Numbered from the stretch's first letter, positions 23,365 to 35,251 are shown. The stretch: DNA of 64,000 nt from Dioscorea cayenensis subsp. rotundata (GCF_009730915.1 NC_052486.1:20985589-21049588); one strand, 5' to 3'. Program-made: numbers and translations. Notes: generated by a model from the letters alone, not told the origin.

Positions 23365-26300
23365 ACGACTATGTGGAGGTGACCGCCATCCCGGCGATCA
23401 TACGGCAAACCTTGAACTTCCCTCTTGGCAAAGTCTTTGTCAACATGTCAGCACTCATTGTCATCTCGTATGAACTTTAGCCAACTCCAACAACCGCATC
23501 CAATGCATCTCGTATCCAATGATACCTCACATCGATGTGTTTTTGAGCGGGAATGAAAGGTTTGATTCTTGGCAAGATAAAGCGCACTTTGACTATCACA
23601 ATATAAGACGTACCTCTCTTGTGTATAGCCAAGCTCAAGCAAGAACTTTTTAAGCCAAAGCAATTCCTTGCAGGCTTACGTGATGGCAATGAACTACGCC
23701 TCGGTTGTGGACAATGCAACACACTTTTTGCGATCTAGGCTGCCGAGCCACAACTCCCCCGCAAACTTGATCAAATACCACGAAGTGGACTTTCTAGAAT
23801 CAACGTCTCCAGCCATATCGGAATCAGTATAACCCGAGCAAGCACAAGCTTCTCACCACCAAAACAAAGATTCAAGTCCGAAGTTCCCTTAAGATACCTC
23901 ATAATCCATTTCACTGCATTCGATGCTCTCTACCGGATTTGAGAGAAATGCGCTAACATCTGCTAACGACGATAAGCAATGTCGGTCTAGTACACACCAT
24001 GGCATACATTAAACTCCCAACAGCAGATGCATAAGGAACACCTTCCATGTCAACCTTCTCGGTCTCAGTTGAAGGACTCTGACTAACACTCAGTTTGAAA
24101 TGTGCAGCTAGAGGAGTGCTTACAGACTTAGAGCGTTCCCATGTTGAACCTCTCCGAGCACCTTCTCAATATATTTCTTTTTGAGACATCCAAAGCTTCT
24201 TCTCTTTTTCTATCACGCACAATACTAATACCCAATATACGCTTTCTGATCCCAAATCTTTCATAGCAAAATGAGTTCTTTGAGTTGCTTCTTTAACCCT
24301 GTCGATTTTAGAAAAAAATCTTTCCCAACAATAAGTATGTCATCAACATACTAATAGCAAGATAATAAAAATCACCATTAGCAAACTTGCTCACAAAGAC
24401 ACAATGATCGAAGTAGTCTTTTTTTATAGCCTTGCTCAATCATAACCGATTCAAACTTCTTATACCATTGTCGTGGAGCTTGTTTTCAAACCATACAAAC
24501 TCTTTTTTTCACAGACACACATGATTTTTCTTTACCTTGCACCCTCGAAACCCTCGAGGTTGTTCCATATAAATTTCCTCCTCCAAATTACCATGGAGGA
24601 ATGCAGTTTTGACATCCATTTGCTCAACTTCCAAATCAAGAGTTGCGACTAAACCCAACTGCAGTTTTAATAGATGTCATTTTTCACAACGGTGAGAAAA
24701 ATCTCATCAAAGTCGATCCCTTTCTTTGACTAAAACCTTTCACCACCAATCTAGCTTTATATCTAGGAGATCTTTGAATTTCCTTCATATTTCACCACAG
24801 TAAATCCATCTATTCTTTAAGGCCCTTTTGCCTTTAGGCAACTTGACTATATCAAATGTATGATTGTCATCTAAGGATTTCATTTCATCTTCCATTGCAT
24901 GAATCCATTTCTGTTTTTCTTCACTTTCTATGGCCTCTTTGTAATTCTCTGGTTCTCCCCCATCAGTCAAGGTCACATACTCATCAGATGGATATCTGGT
25001 GGACACATGTCTCTCTCTGTTAGACCTTCTAAGTGGAACTTGAGGTGGATCTTCAGGTTCATCTTCATGTTGCTCAGGTTGTATCTGCACATCCATTCTT
25101 GGAACATCTAATTCATCTCCAAGCTGCTGATCATCATTCTGAACATCAATATCAACTGTCTCTAGATTTGATGTAACATGAACTGGCTCTGCATTAATTA
25201 ACTCATAAGTCTTCAAGGGATCTTTCTGCCCCACCTTATCAATGTCATCAAGCATTTGGTTTTCCATGAATACCACATCACGGCTTCTAACCAGCTTCTT
25301 CTTCACTGGATCATACAGTCTATACCCAAACTCATCATTATGACCATAGCCCACGAAGATACACTGTCTAGTCTTCTCATCAAGCTTAGACCTCTCATTT
25401 TTTGGAATATGAAAAAATGCTTTGCAGCCAAAAGCTCTTAAGTGGTCATAGGAAACATCCTTTCCAAACCATACTTTATCGGCACATCACCTTTCAAAGG
25501 CCACAGCAGGACTAAGATTGATCACATGTCGTCTGCTGACACAATGCCTCACCCCAAAACATTTGAGGTAACTTTGCTTCGAAAGCATGCATCTAACTCT
25601 TTCCATCAATGTTCTGTTCATTCTCTCTGCCAGACCATTAAGCTGAGGAGTTTTGGGAGGTGTCTTATCGTGTCTGATTCCATGTTGTCTACAGTATGCA
25701 TAAAAAAGATCCACAATACTCACCACCGTTATCACTCCTGATACATTTGAGCTTCTTACAGGGTCGTCTTTCAACCAAGGCATGGTATTCTCTGAATTTT
25801 TTTCAAGCACACGATCTTTGGTCTTCAAAGCATAGACCCAAAATTTTCTCGGAATGATCATCAATGAATGTCGAGAAAGTATAAAGGCACCACCATAAGA
25901 TTTTTACCTTTAAAGGTCCACAAACATCCCGAATGTACTAACTCAAGCAACTCGACTTCCTTGAAGAGGGATGCTTCTTAAAGGATACCTTGTTTTTGTT
26001 TTCACCGCCATACGGTGAGAACATCTCTCTAACTCCGCATTCTTCGATCCCGGAAGCACATTCTTTTTTTAGCCAAGCTAGACAATCCTTTTTCACTAAT
26101 ATGACCAAGTCTTCTGTGCCATAAGTAAGATGCCTCCATATCTACTGCATTCACATCATCACTAGGAACAACACTTTTCAACCAATACAACTTAGAATCT
26201 TTATTTCCACGGGCTACAACCATGTTTCCTTTGGTAAGTTTCCATTTTCCACCACCAAAGCAGTTGTCATATCCGTCATCATCAAGTCGCCTAGCTGAAA

Positions 26301-27435
26301 TAAGATTCAAGCGAACATCGGGAGCATACCTTACATCTTTTTAGAAGTAGCTTCATACCCATGGTAGTTTGCGGACACACATCTCCAATACCGACCACCT
26401 TTGCAATGCCACTTTGTTACCCATCTTCGATGAGCCAAAAATCTCCAGTTTGAAAGATGTGAAGAATTCCTTCCTTGGCGTCACATGCAAAGTAGCACCA
26501 CTATCCACAACCCGACAACTCATCGGATACAATGTTGATTATATCGGTCTCGATGAGTAAAGACCAAATCATCGAGTAGCGGCGGATACTGGAATCACCA
26601 TCTTGATCATTCTTCTCTTGCTTGCCCTTTCCCTTGTTTTCTCGCTTCCATTTGAAACAATTCCTTTTTTTATGTGCCCCATTTTGTGACAATAATGGCA
26701 TTCAACATCCTTATATCCTGGACTTGGACTTGCTTACGCTTTTATCTCTACCTTTTACGAGTTTATATGAAGATTTCTCCCCGATCTTCATGAAGCGGAA
26801 CCTCCAGTTGAGAAGAAGAACCTTGAGCCTTCTTTTCTCATCTCCTCATTAAAGAGTACTACTCTTAGCCCGACTCTAGAGACACCACACCACTGGAGCG
26901 GAAATTTATTATTGAGACCCGAAATGTCTCCCATGTATCCGGTAGTGTGTTCAACAACCAAAGTCCAAGAATTTCATCCTCAAATTTAATACTCATCCAC
27001 GACAGCGATCGAAAAGCCCACGAAAAAAACATTCAAGTGATCTGATATGGAAGTTCCCTCTTTATATCTCAAATTCATCATGGAATTCAACAAATACAGT
27101 TTGTTGTTTCCTGACTTTGAAGCATACAAAGACTCAATCTTCTCCCACAATTTTTTGGCTTCAGTCTCATTAGCAATATGATTGTAAACATTATCATCAA
27201 CATATTGCCGAATAAACCCACAAACTTGTTGATGTGCAAATGCCTATTCTTCATCAGATTTTGAATCTGGCTTCTTCGCAGCAAACACAGGTGAGTGCAT
27301 AGTTTTGACAAACAACAAATCTTTCATTTTCCCTTTCCAAAGATGATAATTGCTTCCATTCAAACTAATCATCCTGTTTGTATTTGCCTCCATCATTCAA
27401 GCAACAAAACCACTATGATCACAAAGATTGAGAAC
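23365..27435 (-). pseudogene. Copia gag-pol remnant (GAG, PR, INT, RT, RH)
   Basis: On the minus strand in order: a CCHC zinc knuckle near 26650-26702 (C-H-Y-C ... G-H, then frameshifted at a T7 run, 26665-26671); protease D-S-G-A-T-L-H-V at 26482-26505; the integrase zinc-binding W-H-R-R-L-G-H-I-S region near 26070-26130; the integrase core with T-P-Q-L-N-G-L-A-E-R-M-N near 25600-25650; reverse transcriptase with [10 protein letters not shown] near 24590-24620 and the catalytic Y-V-D-D at 24339-24350; RNase H with Y-C-D-S-Q-S-A near 23600. Each domain is identifiable but lies in different frames. The copy cannot make a functional polyprotein as assembled. Confidence 0.9.
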
Positions 27436-27451
27436 CTGGCTCTTGATACCA
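27436..27451 (-). other. Primer binding site (initiator tRNA-Met type)
   Basis: On the minus strand, TGGTATCAAGAGCCAG lies 3 bases after the 5' LTR end. TGGTATCAGAGC-type sites, complementary to the 3' end of initiator tRNA-Met, are standard for plant copia elements. Confidence 0.9.
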
Positions 27452-27454
27452 CTC

Positions 27455-29123
27455 TGATGGGAATTAAGCAACAATCTCAATAGATTGTAAACAGATAAAC
27501 AATCCCCAAGCTTGCTAGATGAAGGAGAGCAACCTAACAAGACCAAAATTGCAGATCACACAAGACACCCAAATTTTACGTGGAAAAACCCTTAAATCAA
27601 GGGTGAAAAAAACCACGGGTCAATCTTGACCAATCCAAGCTCCACTATGATCAAATTCGAGGGTACAAGAGAGTCTCAAGAATGAGCATAAATAAAAAAA
27701 TACAACTTGACCAAAACAATAGCTAAAAACAAGCTATATTGGAAACAAAAGCAATATTCGTAGCCTAGCATTACGACCCTCATATCTTGAGCTAGGAGAA
27801 GCCAAATCACAAACCGTCTGGTGGAAATCAAGCTCTGCAAGTCCCGAACGTGCCCACCAAATTTCAGCTCAATCGGACATCGTTTGACCCTCAAACACCA
27901 GCTTGAATTTGCTGCTCCGTCAATCCGAACCCACTCGAAAAATCGCGTTTTTATCTTTGCGGTGGCTATCACCCCAGATTTTTCACTCTCTCATTTTAAT
28001 ACCATAGAAAACACTTAAAAGTGGCCTATGGGCTGGACCATTTGGAGCTTTCTCCACATAGGGCCCAGGCCAATGCCATGGAGAGAACATCAGTAGCCCT
28101 CTTGTGGCGATNNNNNNNNNNNNNNNNNNNNNNNNNNNNNNNNNNNNNNNNNNNNNNNNNNNNNNNNNNNNNNNNNNNNNNNNNNNNNNNNNNNNNNNNN
28201 NNNNNNNNNNNNNNNNNNNNNNNNNNNNNNNNNNNNNNNNNNNNNNNNNNNNNNNNNNNNNNNNNNNNNNNNNNNNNNNNNNNNNNNNNNNNNNNNNNNN
28301 NNNNNNNNNNNNNNNNNNNNNNNNNNNNNNNNNNNNNNNNNNNNNNNNNNNNNNNNNNNNNNNNNNNNNNNNNNNNNNNNNNNNNNNNNNNNNNNNNNNN
28401 NNNNNNNNNNNNNNNNNNNNNNNNNNNNNNNNNNNNNNNNNNNNNNNNNNNNNNNNNNNNNNNNNNNNNNNNNNNNNNNNNNNNNNNNNNNNNNNNNNNN
28501 NNNNNNNNNNNNNNNNNNNNNNNNNNNNNNNNNNNNNNNNNNNNNNNNNNNNNNNNNNNNNNNNNNNNNNNNNNNNNNNNNNNNNNNNNNNNNNNNNNNN
28601 NNNNNNNNNNNNNNNNNNNNNNNNNNNNNNNNNNNNNNNNNNNNNNNNNNNNNNNNNNNNNNNNNNNNNNNNNNNNNNNNNNNNNNNNNNNNNNNNNNNN
28701 NNNNNNNNNNNNNNNNNNNNNNNNNNNNNNNNNNNNNNNNNNNNNNNNNNNNNNNNNNNNNNNNNNNNNNNNNNNNNNNNNNNNNNNNNNNNNNNNNNNN
28801 NNNNNNNNNNNNNNNNNNNNNNNNNNNNNNNNNNNNNNNNNNNNNNNNNNNNNNNNNNNNNNNNNNNNNNNNNNNNNNNNNNNNNNNNNNNNNNNNNNNN
28901 NNNNNNNNNNNNNNNNNNNNNNNNNNNNNNNNNNNNNNNNNNNNNNNNNNNNNNNNNNNNNNNNNNNNNNNNNNNNNNNNNNNNNNNNNNNNNNNNNNNN
29001 NNNNNNNNNNNNNNNNNNNNNNNNNNNNNNNNNNNNNNNNNNNNNNNNNNNNNNNNNNNNNNNNNNNNNNNNNNNNNNNNNNNNNNNNNNNNNNNNNNNN
29101 NNNNNNNNNNNCAATACCCAACA
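27455..29123 (-). repeat. Copia 5' LTR, interrupted by assembly gap
   Basis: It matches the 3' LTR from TGATGGG (27455) to about CATAGGGCCCAGG (28070). Then about 40 bases (28072-28111) do not match the other LTR, followed by 1000 N. The outer 12 bases CAATACCCAACA (29112-29123) match the LTR end exactly and are followed by the CTTGT duplication. Confidence 0.88.
28112..29111. other. Assembly gap (1000 N)
   Basis: Exactly 1000 N, a conventional placeholder for a gap of unknown size. By comparison with the intact 3' LTR, only about 15-20 bp of LTR should be missing here, so the true gap may be near zero or hold an unknown insertion. Confidence 0.97.
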
Positions 29124-29128
29124 CTTGT

Positions 29129-30800
29129 CTGCTTTTGAGAAGGTTTATTCACATTTTTATAAAGAACATAAAATAAAACATAGATAAATTATATGCACTA
29201 ATAGAAAAATCATAAATAGAACACTAAAAAAACCACCATGATAGATATAAATACCAAAAAAAAAAAATATCCACGAGGTGAGAAAAACAATGATAAATTA
29301 AAAATTCTTTTAAAAGAAAAAAAGAAAAAAAAAACAAGAGCTGCATTGAGAGAAAGCCCCATGCAACTATTGAACCCTAGTGCCTACACCACGCCTAGAT
29401 TGGAAATGTTCTCATTTGGAAGTTGGAACCACAACTATCTCTCTGCGTGACTAGAAATTAAGTTCTTAATTTATATTTTTTTAATCATTATTATTTTTTA
29501 TAATACCAAAAATATTTCAACCTCATTAGCACTAGAGACTGTCCCTTTTCTCCCGGTTGTAGGTACCTGGGAAAGCTCACATTCTTTCATGTCCATTGTT
29601 GGTATAGGTTAATAAACAAAGATGAAGTTATAAATAATTTGGATTTTTTTTTTTTTTTACAAAGTCGACAACTAATAAAGTAAAAAATAAATAAATACTA
29701 AGATGCACTAGTTATAGTGGCTTAACTGACTACTTAGGGATAAACACCCGCCATACAATCTTGGAGGGGAGAACGAAAGATAATCCTCATACATAACTCC
29801 TATATAAGATCCTGGTTGAAAGTGATTTGTAATTTGAGAGATTCAAACTCGAGATCTCTTAATCACAAGCTTTGTAATTTGAGAAATTCAAACTCGAGAT
29901 ATTATAATCACAAACACGAGTAGTTATCAATGGGCTAATCCATGATTCCTTAATTTTATATAAATTTGATTATTTTATATTAATTTTATTTTAATGATAA
30001 GCGATTTTAAAAACCATTGATCTTGAAAGAAAAAATTGAGGATTTGCCAGTGAAATTGGAAAATTTATTAATAGGAGGGATCTCCTGTTAGTCTGTTACC
30101 TGTTTTTTCTTAATTTTTTGAAAAAAAATAAATAATCATATAATATTGAAAAAAGTAAATAATATTTGAAGTCACATTATCAGATGGAGGAAAAGATTCC
30201 AAGAAAATTAAAATCTATTTAGATAATCCATAATGTCATTGTTGCCAATTCCTTTATGTCTCTTCTTATTGATCAGAAATAACTTTCTTAATTGATACAT
30301 GTTTGTTTTTTATCAAAAGTTCAATGTCATTAAACTTTTAAAAAAAAAAAATCATAAGAGCAATTTTGAAAAAAAACACCCAATTTTTTTTTTATTGATT
30401 TATTTATACTTTTCTAATAAAATAAACACTAAATACCAAATTTATTGAATTATATATATTTTCCTGTAAAGTTCATATTATATTATATATTAGAGTAAAA
30501 ATACCAAATAAAAATAAATAGAATATTTCTAGTGTAAGTTCTATCTATTTCAAAAATAAAAATAAAAATAAAAGTTAATAAATCTCCATACTATACAATC
30601 CGTTCTCCCACATAGAACCTAATAAACAGTACTTACACATTGCTTTTAGATTCTACCATGATCTATTTATTCATTAGTCAAGTAACAATCTACTGCACCA
30701 ACCTGTGATTGTTTAATTATAATATGATATTAATAAAAATTCAAATTGTCTAATAAAAAAATAAAGATTTGGATTTTATGTAATATAATAAAGGTCAAAA
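29129..30800. other. AT-rich intergenic DNA
   Basis: No gene was recognised between the copia insertion and the TIR-bearing element upstream of PYD3. It contains one retroposon copy (29644-29952) and homopolymer runs. Confidence 0.65.
29644..29952 (-). mobile_element. SINE-like retroposon, family B copy 1
   Basis: A T-run followed by ACAAAGTCGA starts this ~310-bp segment, which aligns over its length with 44946-45186. On the minus strand it has a poly(A) tail, an A-box-like TAGCCCATTGATAA and a B-box-like GAGTTTGAATCTC. A ~55-bp piece (GTAATTTGAGA(G/A)ATTCAAAC...) is tandemly duplicated inside it at about 29828-29920. No clean target-site duplication was found for this copy. Confidence 0.6.
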
Positions 30801-31616
30801 TATCAAAATGTTCCTCTATTTTGCGTTTTTCATCCTTTTAGTCCCTTTAATATAAAATCCGCATTTTTTGTCTTCGTATTTGCACATTTTTGTCTTTTTG
30901 ATCCCTTCAATTGACTAACTCTGGCAACGAACCAAACCTGAACGAGCTGAGCCCAGCTCGAGTTCGGTTTGAAATTTTAATCTTTAGCTCGAGTTCGGTT
31001 CAAGTTTGATTCAAAAAATGCTAAATTCATAAATTTATAACAACTAACAAGAGCTCGAAGAAGAAAAAGATCTAAAAGTTAGATAAAAAGAAGATCATTA
31101 GAGATTTTCCACAAGAGATTGAGGGATTAATTAGATGTTGGGGGAATAGAGATTCACAAACCTCTAAGTTGAAGATGGTGCTCGGCGCAACTCGCAATGT
31201 ATGTTTTCACGGGATCTCTCTCTAGGATTTCAAGATGGTGGCGGCGAGAGTGTAGTTTGTGGGGAGACGGGGGAGTGGGGAGTGGATTTAGGGCAAGCCG
31301 CCACAACTTGTGAGTTGTTAGGATTTTCTTCTCTTTTTTGGCCCAGGTCTAACAAATTATCAAATGATCGGTTAAGAAAAAATAGTTTAAAAACTGTTGT
31401 AATTTAAATTAATTTCTATTTTAATTTTATAAATTAAAAATAAATTAAAAAACAGCCTTACAATTAACGGATTTGTCTTTTTGGTCTGTTGATGAACTAG
31501 AAGAACTTAAATGATGAAAATGTGTAAATACAAGCTAAAAGATGTAAATATGTAAATACGTGAATAAAAAAAAGAGTAAATTTACGCAAAATAAAAATAG
31601 AATTACCATTTTGATA
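30801..31616. mobile_element. Non-autonomous TIR element just upstream of PYD3
   Basis: The left end TATCAAAATGTTCCTCTATT and the reverse complement of the right end, TATCAAAATGGTAATTCTAT, form imperfect inverted repeats about 816 bp apart. The interior includes a GAGCTCGAGTTCGGTT-rich stretch and a GC-richer block at 31140-31345 that could be captured genic sequence. There is no transposase. Both ends abut TAATATAAT-type sequence, so the target-site duplication is ambiguous; the superfamily is not assigned. Confidence 0.5.
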
Positions 31617-31725
31617 TAATATAATATTAATATTAATATTAATATTAATAGAGAAATAATAAATTAGAAGAAGAGAACTCAGAGAAGTGTTGGTAAGCGG
31701 ATCTCATTCTCTTCTCCGAGAAGCG

Positions 31726-34426
31726 ATGGAAGCCGCCGGCGAACGGTCGTCGGAGAACGGAGAAGTCGCGGAGAAGAAGGCAGGACCTTCCATCAAGGAA
31801 GGCTCCATCCATGGCTTCGAATCCCTCCATAGCCTCCTCGAGGCATCTCTCTCTCCCCAGCTCTTCCAGGTCTCTCTCGCTGGATCACTCTTTCTTTATC
31901 GTTTCGATGGTTTAGATTTCGATCTTTAGTTCATGCATCGTCGTCTGAAGTTTTTTTCAATGGATTCATGGAAAAGTTGTGATCTTTTGCGTTCTTTAAA
32001 GTAATTTTTAGCAAAAAATTGCTGAATTTTTAGGTTTGATTTTGTTCAATTGAATCGAAAATGGATATTGAATGATAACAGGAAGCAAGTCGCATGCTAC
32101 TGGGTTTGAATTGTGGTTGCCCTCTGGAGCTCATTGCTTTGCCGGAGTTTTCCACTTCTCTATCTGAAAAGCATGATTTTGATCTCCAGGCAAGGCTGTA
32201 CTTTTCGCTTTCCTTCTTTACCTTTTATTAATTTGATCATTGCTTTTGATCCATGATTTATCAAAGCTTTTTTTTTCCTTTTTTTTTACTACTTTATCAT
32301 ATTTAAAAATTAAAAAATCATTATGTGGATTAGTGCTAGTATTGTCATATAGATACAAAGTGATCTAATATGTGTTATGATTTGGCTGGTTATGGTTGTG
32401 AATTCATATCTGAATGAACTATGTACTTCTGATGTTCTTGATCATGTGTAGATTATCAGTGATGGTTCTTTTATGGCGCGGTATTAATCTGTTGTCGATT
32501 TCCTTGTTTTCATTGTTGGTTTATATACTTGTCCAGTTGTCCTTTAATTTAGATATAAGTTACTAGTCCAGCAGTTTGGTTGTGGAAAATTATAGTTCTA
32601 AAATCTCATGGATGTGGTTGGATTAGTTGTCAAGTAACGTCAATTGGGTTTCTCTACCTTTTCTTCGTCTTTTATCATCTTTATGAAAAGATTCATTGTT
32701 TGGTTCACTGCTAGTGTTTCACACAGGTACAAAACGGTTCTAAAATGCGTTGCGTGTTATCAGAGTTTCAGTGGAAGTTCATCCTTAATGAACTATGTAT
32801 TCATTATTTCATTGCGTGCGTCATGTGGAGATCAATAGTTCATAATTCTCTTGTGCTAGCACTCGATGATGTCTTCAATTTCCTTCTTGTTGTTGCAATT
32901 TATTTTCCTTTAATTTGGCCATGTCATCATAGATCCGGCTAGGATAATATGTATCAACCTCACAGTTCTGTTGTTTATAATTATGATTCTAAAAACTCAT
33001 GGATTGTTTGGATTAGTTGTCAAGTTACACCAATTTGGCCTTTGATATTCTATTTGGAGGCCATGTTGTACTGCCAAGTATTATTGTGTATCATCTGTCA
33101 GTCATGTGTAATTTTAGCAGTACAATTTTGTATTTGTGGCACTTAATTTAACTCAACTGCTTGTGTTCTCTAGGCTTTCTGCTTTCGTGCTGACAAAGAA
33201 GCATTGCGGGAACCTCGGGTTGTTCGGGCTGGCGTTATTCAGAATTCAATTGCTCTTCCCACTGACGCACCATTTTCAGAACAAAAAACAGCCATCATGC
33301 AGAAAGTGAAACCCATGATTGATGCAGCCGGTGCTTCTGGTGTTAATGTGTTGTGCTTACAAGTAAGTTCTAAGCACAGACTACCTTTTTAATCTTTGCT
33401 TCGTCACTTATTCTCGATTTGCTTCCTTTAATGCAAACAGGAGGCTTGGATGATGCCATTTGCGTTTTGCACCCGAGAGAAGAGATGGTGTGAATTTGCA
33501 GAGCCTATTGATGGCGAGTCGACACAATTTCTTCAGGACCTTGCTAGGAAGTATAATATGGTCATAATTAGTCCAATCCTTGAAAGGGATCTTAACCATG
33601 GAGAAACTATTTGGAATACTGCTATTGTGATTGGAAACCATGGCAACATAATCGGGAAGCATCGGAAGGTACAATTTCCAAGTAATAACATTTTTTTTTT
33701 TTTGTGTATTATCTATCTATCAATATATCGGCACTAGTGTGTTTCTCATGTGATTGTTATCAGAATCACATTCCTAGGGTTGGGGATTTCAATGAGAGCA
33801 CATATTATATGGAGGGAAACACCGGGCATCCCGTCTTTGAGACTGCTTATGGGAAAATTGCAGTGAACATCTGCTATGGAAGGCACCATCCTTTGAATTG
33901 GATGGCATTCGGTTTAAATGGAGCCGAGATTGTCTTCAATCCGTCAGCTACCGTCGGAGAGCTAAGTGAGCCAATGTGGCCCATCGAGGTTTGTTACCCA
34001 ACTTTCTTTATACTCTGTTTGAGAATGTGATTTGTTTTTGTTAATGGTTGGATGATGTTTCAGGCTCGAAATGCTGCCATAGCAAATAGTTACTTTGTCG
34101 GGTCTATTAATCGTGTTGGGACTGAGGTCTTTCCAAATCCATTCACTTCTGGCAATGGCAAACCACAGCATTCAGATTTCGGACACTTTTATGGTTCCAG
34201 CCATTTTTCGGCTCCAGATGCGTCATGTACTCCATCCCTCTCACGTTATAGAGACGGCTTGATGATCGCGGACATGGACTTAAATCTCTGTAGGCAGTTA
34301 AAGGACAAGTGGGGCTTTCGTATGACTGCTCGTTATGAGTTATACTCAGAGCTGCTTGCTCGATACCTGAAACCCGATTTTATGCCCCAGGTTATTGTCG
34401 ACCCATTGATGCAGAAGAGACCATAA
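31726..34426 (+). CDS. PYD3: Beta-ureidopropionase (beta-alanine synthase), six exons
   Basis: Hydrolyses N-carbamoyl-beta-alanine to beta-alanine, CO2 and ammonia, the last step of reductive uracil catabolism. Exons: 31726-31869, 32082-32189, 33174-33362, 33441-33668, 33764-33988 and 34064-34426, all joining in phase 0, for 418 aa, close to plant PYD3 (~408). Carbon-nitrogen hydrolase (nitrilase superfamily) features: [13 protein letters not shown] at the domain start; catalytic Glu in L-Q-E-A-W across the exon 3/4 junction; catalytic Lys in I-G-K-H-R-K-N-H-I-P-R across exons 4/5; catalytic Cys in N-I-C-Y-G-R-H-H in exon 5. The start is the first ATG of the open exon and matches the family N-terminus (S-I-H-G-F-E-S-L-H). 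Intron 2 uses a GC donor. A TIR element ends 110 bp upstream. Convergent with TPP. Confidence 0.95.
32190..33173 (+). other. PYD3 intron 2: GC-AG intron with internal tandem duplication
   Basis: The exon boundary is CAG followed by GCAAGG, and the acceptor is TTCTCTAG at 33165-33173. Shifting to the nearest GT (GTAC, 8 bp on) would break the frame, so the GC donor is the supported one. Inside, segments at about 32335-32660 and 32700-33050 are diverged copies (GGATTAGTTGTCAAGT at 32620 and 33010, offset 390 bp). Confidence 0.8.
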
Positions 34427-35161
34427 GGTGAGATGAAAAAAAAAAAAAACATTTAGTTGATGATTGAAGTTGAAAATTAATGCGATAGCTCAATCGAATC
34501 GATTACTTTCCACAGATTTAAGCTTGTGTGAATGGCAATGTGGCTGCGAAATGAAGTTCGACCTAAAGGTTTGCGCCGTTGCATTCTTATTGTGTGGTCT
34601 TCTGTGCTGTTGGGCTTTCATCATGTTCATTCTAGGTTGGGTTGTATTCTATGGTGATAAACGAAAAGCCTTTATGAAATGTCGCATTCAACAAGTGATG
34701 ATAATAGCAAATCTTCATGGAAAACAGGGTATGCAACCCATTTCAGAAGAACTTATTTATTAGCTCCTGTACTCTTTTTGTAAATTGTGAATCAATTCAT
34801 TTGTCATTTGTCATTTTCACTTGACTTATTGTTAATTCCCTGTTTTAAGAATGTAATGTGAGTTGATGATAATTTATAAAGCGAGCATCAACAACATTAT
34901 TACCAAAGGATTAATCCCAGAACCATAAAAAAAGTTATTATTACAATTTTTACTAAAATAATTGACAGAAAAAGAAAACGGTAATACGGATACAAAAAAA
35001 CAAGATACCAACATCAAAACAATGGAGTAGATAGATAGATGATAGCTGACACTTGATTTTCATAGCCTGCGCACAGGTAAAAGTCAGGCTGTCATTTACC
35101 TTTTCTTCTCCTCTTTATCTTCCACTTTGAAGATTATTATTCGTTAGCATGCTAACTACGA

Positions 35162-35197
<36 letters not shown>

Positions 35198-35251
35198 GTT
35201 GCATATATTTGTTTATTTATTTATTTATTTATAGTTGGGGCCTTCATGCTG
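34427..35251. other. Convergent 3' region of PYD3 and TPP
   Basis: Holds the 3' UTRs of PYD3 (plus) and TPP (minus). It has a (TA)n tract at about 35168-35199 and TTTA repeats at 35211-35233. An open frame at 34464-34763 lies in the PYD3 3' UTR and matches no family I know. Confidence 0.65.

Larger units (their letters stand above)
22713..29123 (-). mobile_element. Full-length, inactivated Ty1/copia LTR retrotransposon
   Basis: Complete boundaries are visible: LTRs at 22713-23352 and 27455-29123, and a perfect 5-bp target-site duplication CTTGT at 22708-22712 and 29124-29128. A PBS adjoins the 5' LTR and a purine-rich PPT adjoins the 3' LTR. Internal order on the minus strand is gag zinc knuckle, protease, integrase, reverse transcriptase, RNase H, which defines the copia (Pseudoviridae-type) superfamily. 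The coding region is broken by many frameshifts, so no intact polyprotein is encoded. The 5' LTR contains the 1000-N gap. Length without the N block and the ~50 odd bases before it would be about 5.4 kb. The lineage (Tork/Tnt1-like) is a guess from motif style. Confidence 0.93.

Noticed and set aside
27983-29187. Several ~340-390-residue open frames over the N block
   Set aside because: They consist almost entirely of N and are artefacts of the gap.
31645-31830. Minus-strand open frame over PYD3 exon 1
   Set aside because: Antisense shadow of a well-supported exon.
34464-34763. 99-residue frame with a hydrophobic Cys/Leu-rich stretch
   Set aside because: Lies in the PYD3 3' UTR just after the stop codon, with no recognised family.
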